The notes below the pieces were generated by a model that did no database searches, was not told the DNA's origin, and was given only the letters and a program-made list of their open reading frames with translations. Both the position numbers and the translations under genes were made by a program. Shown piece after piece: positions 26,507-26,769 of a DNA stretch of 26,769 nt. The DNA comes from an uncultured Pseudomonadota bacterium. Lineage in GTDB: Bacteria > Pseudomonadota > Gammaproteobacteria > Burkholderiales > SG8-41. Location of the stretch: assembly GCA_946885605.1 (NCBI GenBank), contig CAMPGR010000038.1:1-26769 (forward strand), given 5' to 3'. Each line of letters starts with the position of its first letter. Positions within the stretch are counted from its first letter, which is position 1.

Positions 26507-26764
26507 TCAGCCGCCACTCAGCGCCTGCACGATCACCACTTCATCCTGCGCTTCGAGACGCTGTGCGAGATCGCGTACCTGCTCGCCGTTCACGAAAATG
26601 CGGATGTGGCGCCGGATGCGGTCCTGCTCGTCGATCATGCGAAAGCGTATCCCCGGATAGCTGCGATCGAGATCGGCGAGCATCGCCGCGAGCGTCGCGC
26701 CGCTCGCTTCCGCCTGCCCGCTGTCAGTGTAGGAGCGGAGCGCGCTCGGAATGTGGACCTTCAT
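26507..26764 (-). CDS. ThiS/MoaD-like beta-grasp sulfur carrier family protein (85 aa)
   Basis: A small ubiquitin-fold protein; relatives are activated at a C-terminal Gly-Gly by an E1-like enzyme and carry sulfur as a thiocarboxylate for molybdopterin, thiamin or amino acid synthesis. Visible features are an N-terminal beta strand (MKVHIPSALR), a helix (TLAAMLADLDRSYPGIRF), the IRIFVNGEQVRDL segment and the terminal LSGG. The length is typical. ATG 26764 is five bases from the window end, so the RBS cannot be judged and an earlier start cannot be excluded. The partner E1 or sulfurtransferase would lie outside the window. MoaD-like is the safer label; the pathway is not determined. Confidence 0.85.
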   Translation of the reverse strand: MKVHIPSALRSYTDSGQAEASGATLAAMLADLDRSYPGIRFRMIDEQDRIRRHIRIFVNGEQVRDLAQRLEAQDEVVIVQALSGG

Positions 26765-26769
26765 GCGTG

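Overview
This is a GC-rich bacterial window. It most likely comes from a betaproteobacterium (Burkholderiales-like). The pointers are a Bug/TctC-type periplasmic tricarboxylate-binding protein, a family greatly expanded in that group; a class I-like PHA synthase; and densely packed CoA-ester metabolism genes. This placement is inference, and no rRNA or marker gene fixes the genus. No tRNA, rRNA, CRISPR array, transposase or integrase was seen.

The left 60% (about 1-15671, all minus strand) is one tightly coupled hybrid NRPS-PKS operon. In transcription order it has four megasynthase-type genes and a small ORF: (i) C-A-T-E-C-T (2118 aa), with an A-domain code read as Thr and a second module that has no A domain; (ii) KS-AT-ACP-aminotransferase (1619 aa), a malonate-extending PKS module with a built-in class III PLP aminotransferase of the McyE/MycA type; (iii) C-A-T (1090 aa), with an A-domain code read as Gln and an acidic/hydrophobic C-terminal tail; (iv) a free-standing thioesterase with an N-terminal TubC-type docking domain and a Cys nucleophile; (v) a 59-aa ORF of unknown function, after which another gene may start at the window edge. 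Gene junctions are overlaps of 1, 3 or 8 bases, or a 1-base gap. If colinear, the line would build [starter?]-D-(allo)Thr-X-(malonate-extended, beta-aminated unit)-Gln. X is an amino acid loaded in trans on the A-less module. No PPTase, MbtH protein, exporter, regulator or tailoring enzyme is visible, so the cluster probably continues past position 1 or relies on genes elsewhere.

Across a 253-bp divergent spacer, the plus strand carries an approximately 600-aa acyl-CoA dehydrogenase, a SugE-type small multidrug/guanidinium exporter and an HpcH/HpaI-family aldolase. Convergent to these is a two-domain SnoaL-like protein. A roughly 350-bp gap holding a REP-like palindrome leads to a 55-aa rubredoxin. 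A Bug/TctC solute receptor follows on the minus strand without its TctAB membrane partners.

The right end is a plus-strand run: a MazG/PRA-PH-like all-alpha NTP pyrophosphatase, a crotonase-family enzyme, an NAD(P)-dependent aldehyde dehydrogenase of the succinate-semialdehyde type, and PhaC, which has a plausible promoter of its own. A ThiS/MoaD-like beta-grasp protein ending in GG lies on the minus strand at the edge. This right part looks like ordinary accessory acyl-CoA and carbon-storage metabolism. The candidate undescribed system is the NRPS-PKS-aminotransferase line.
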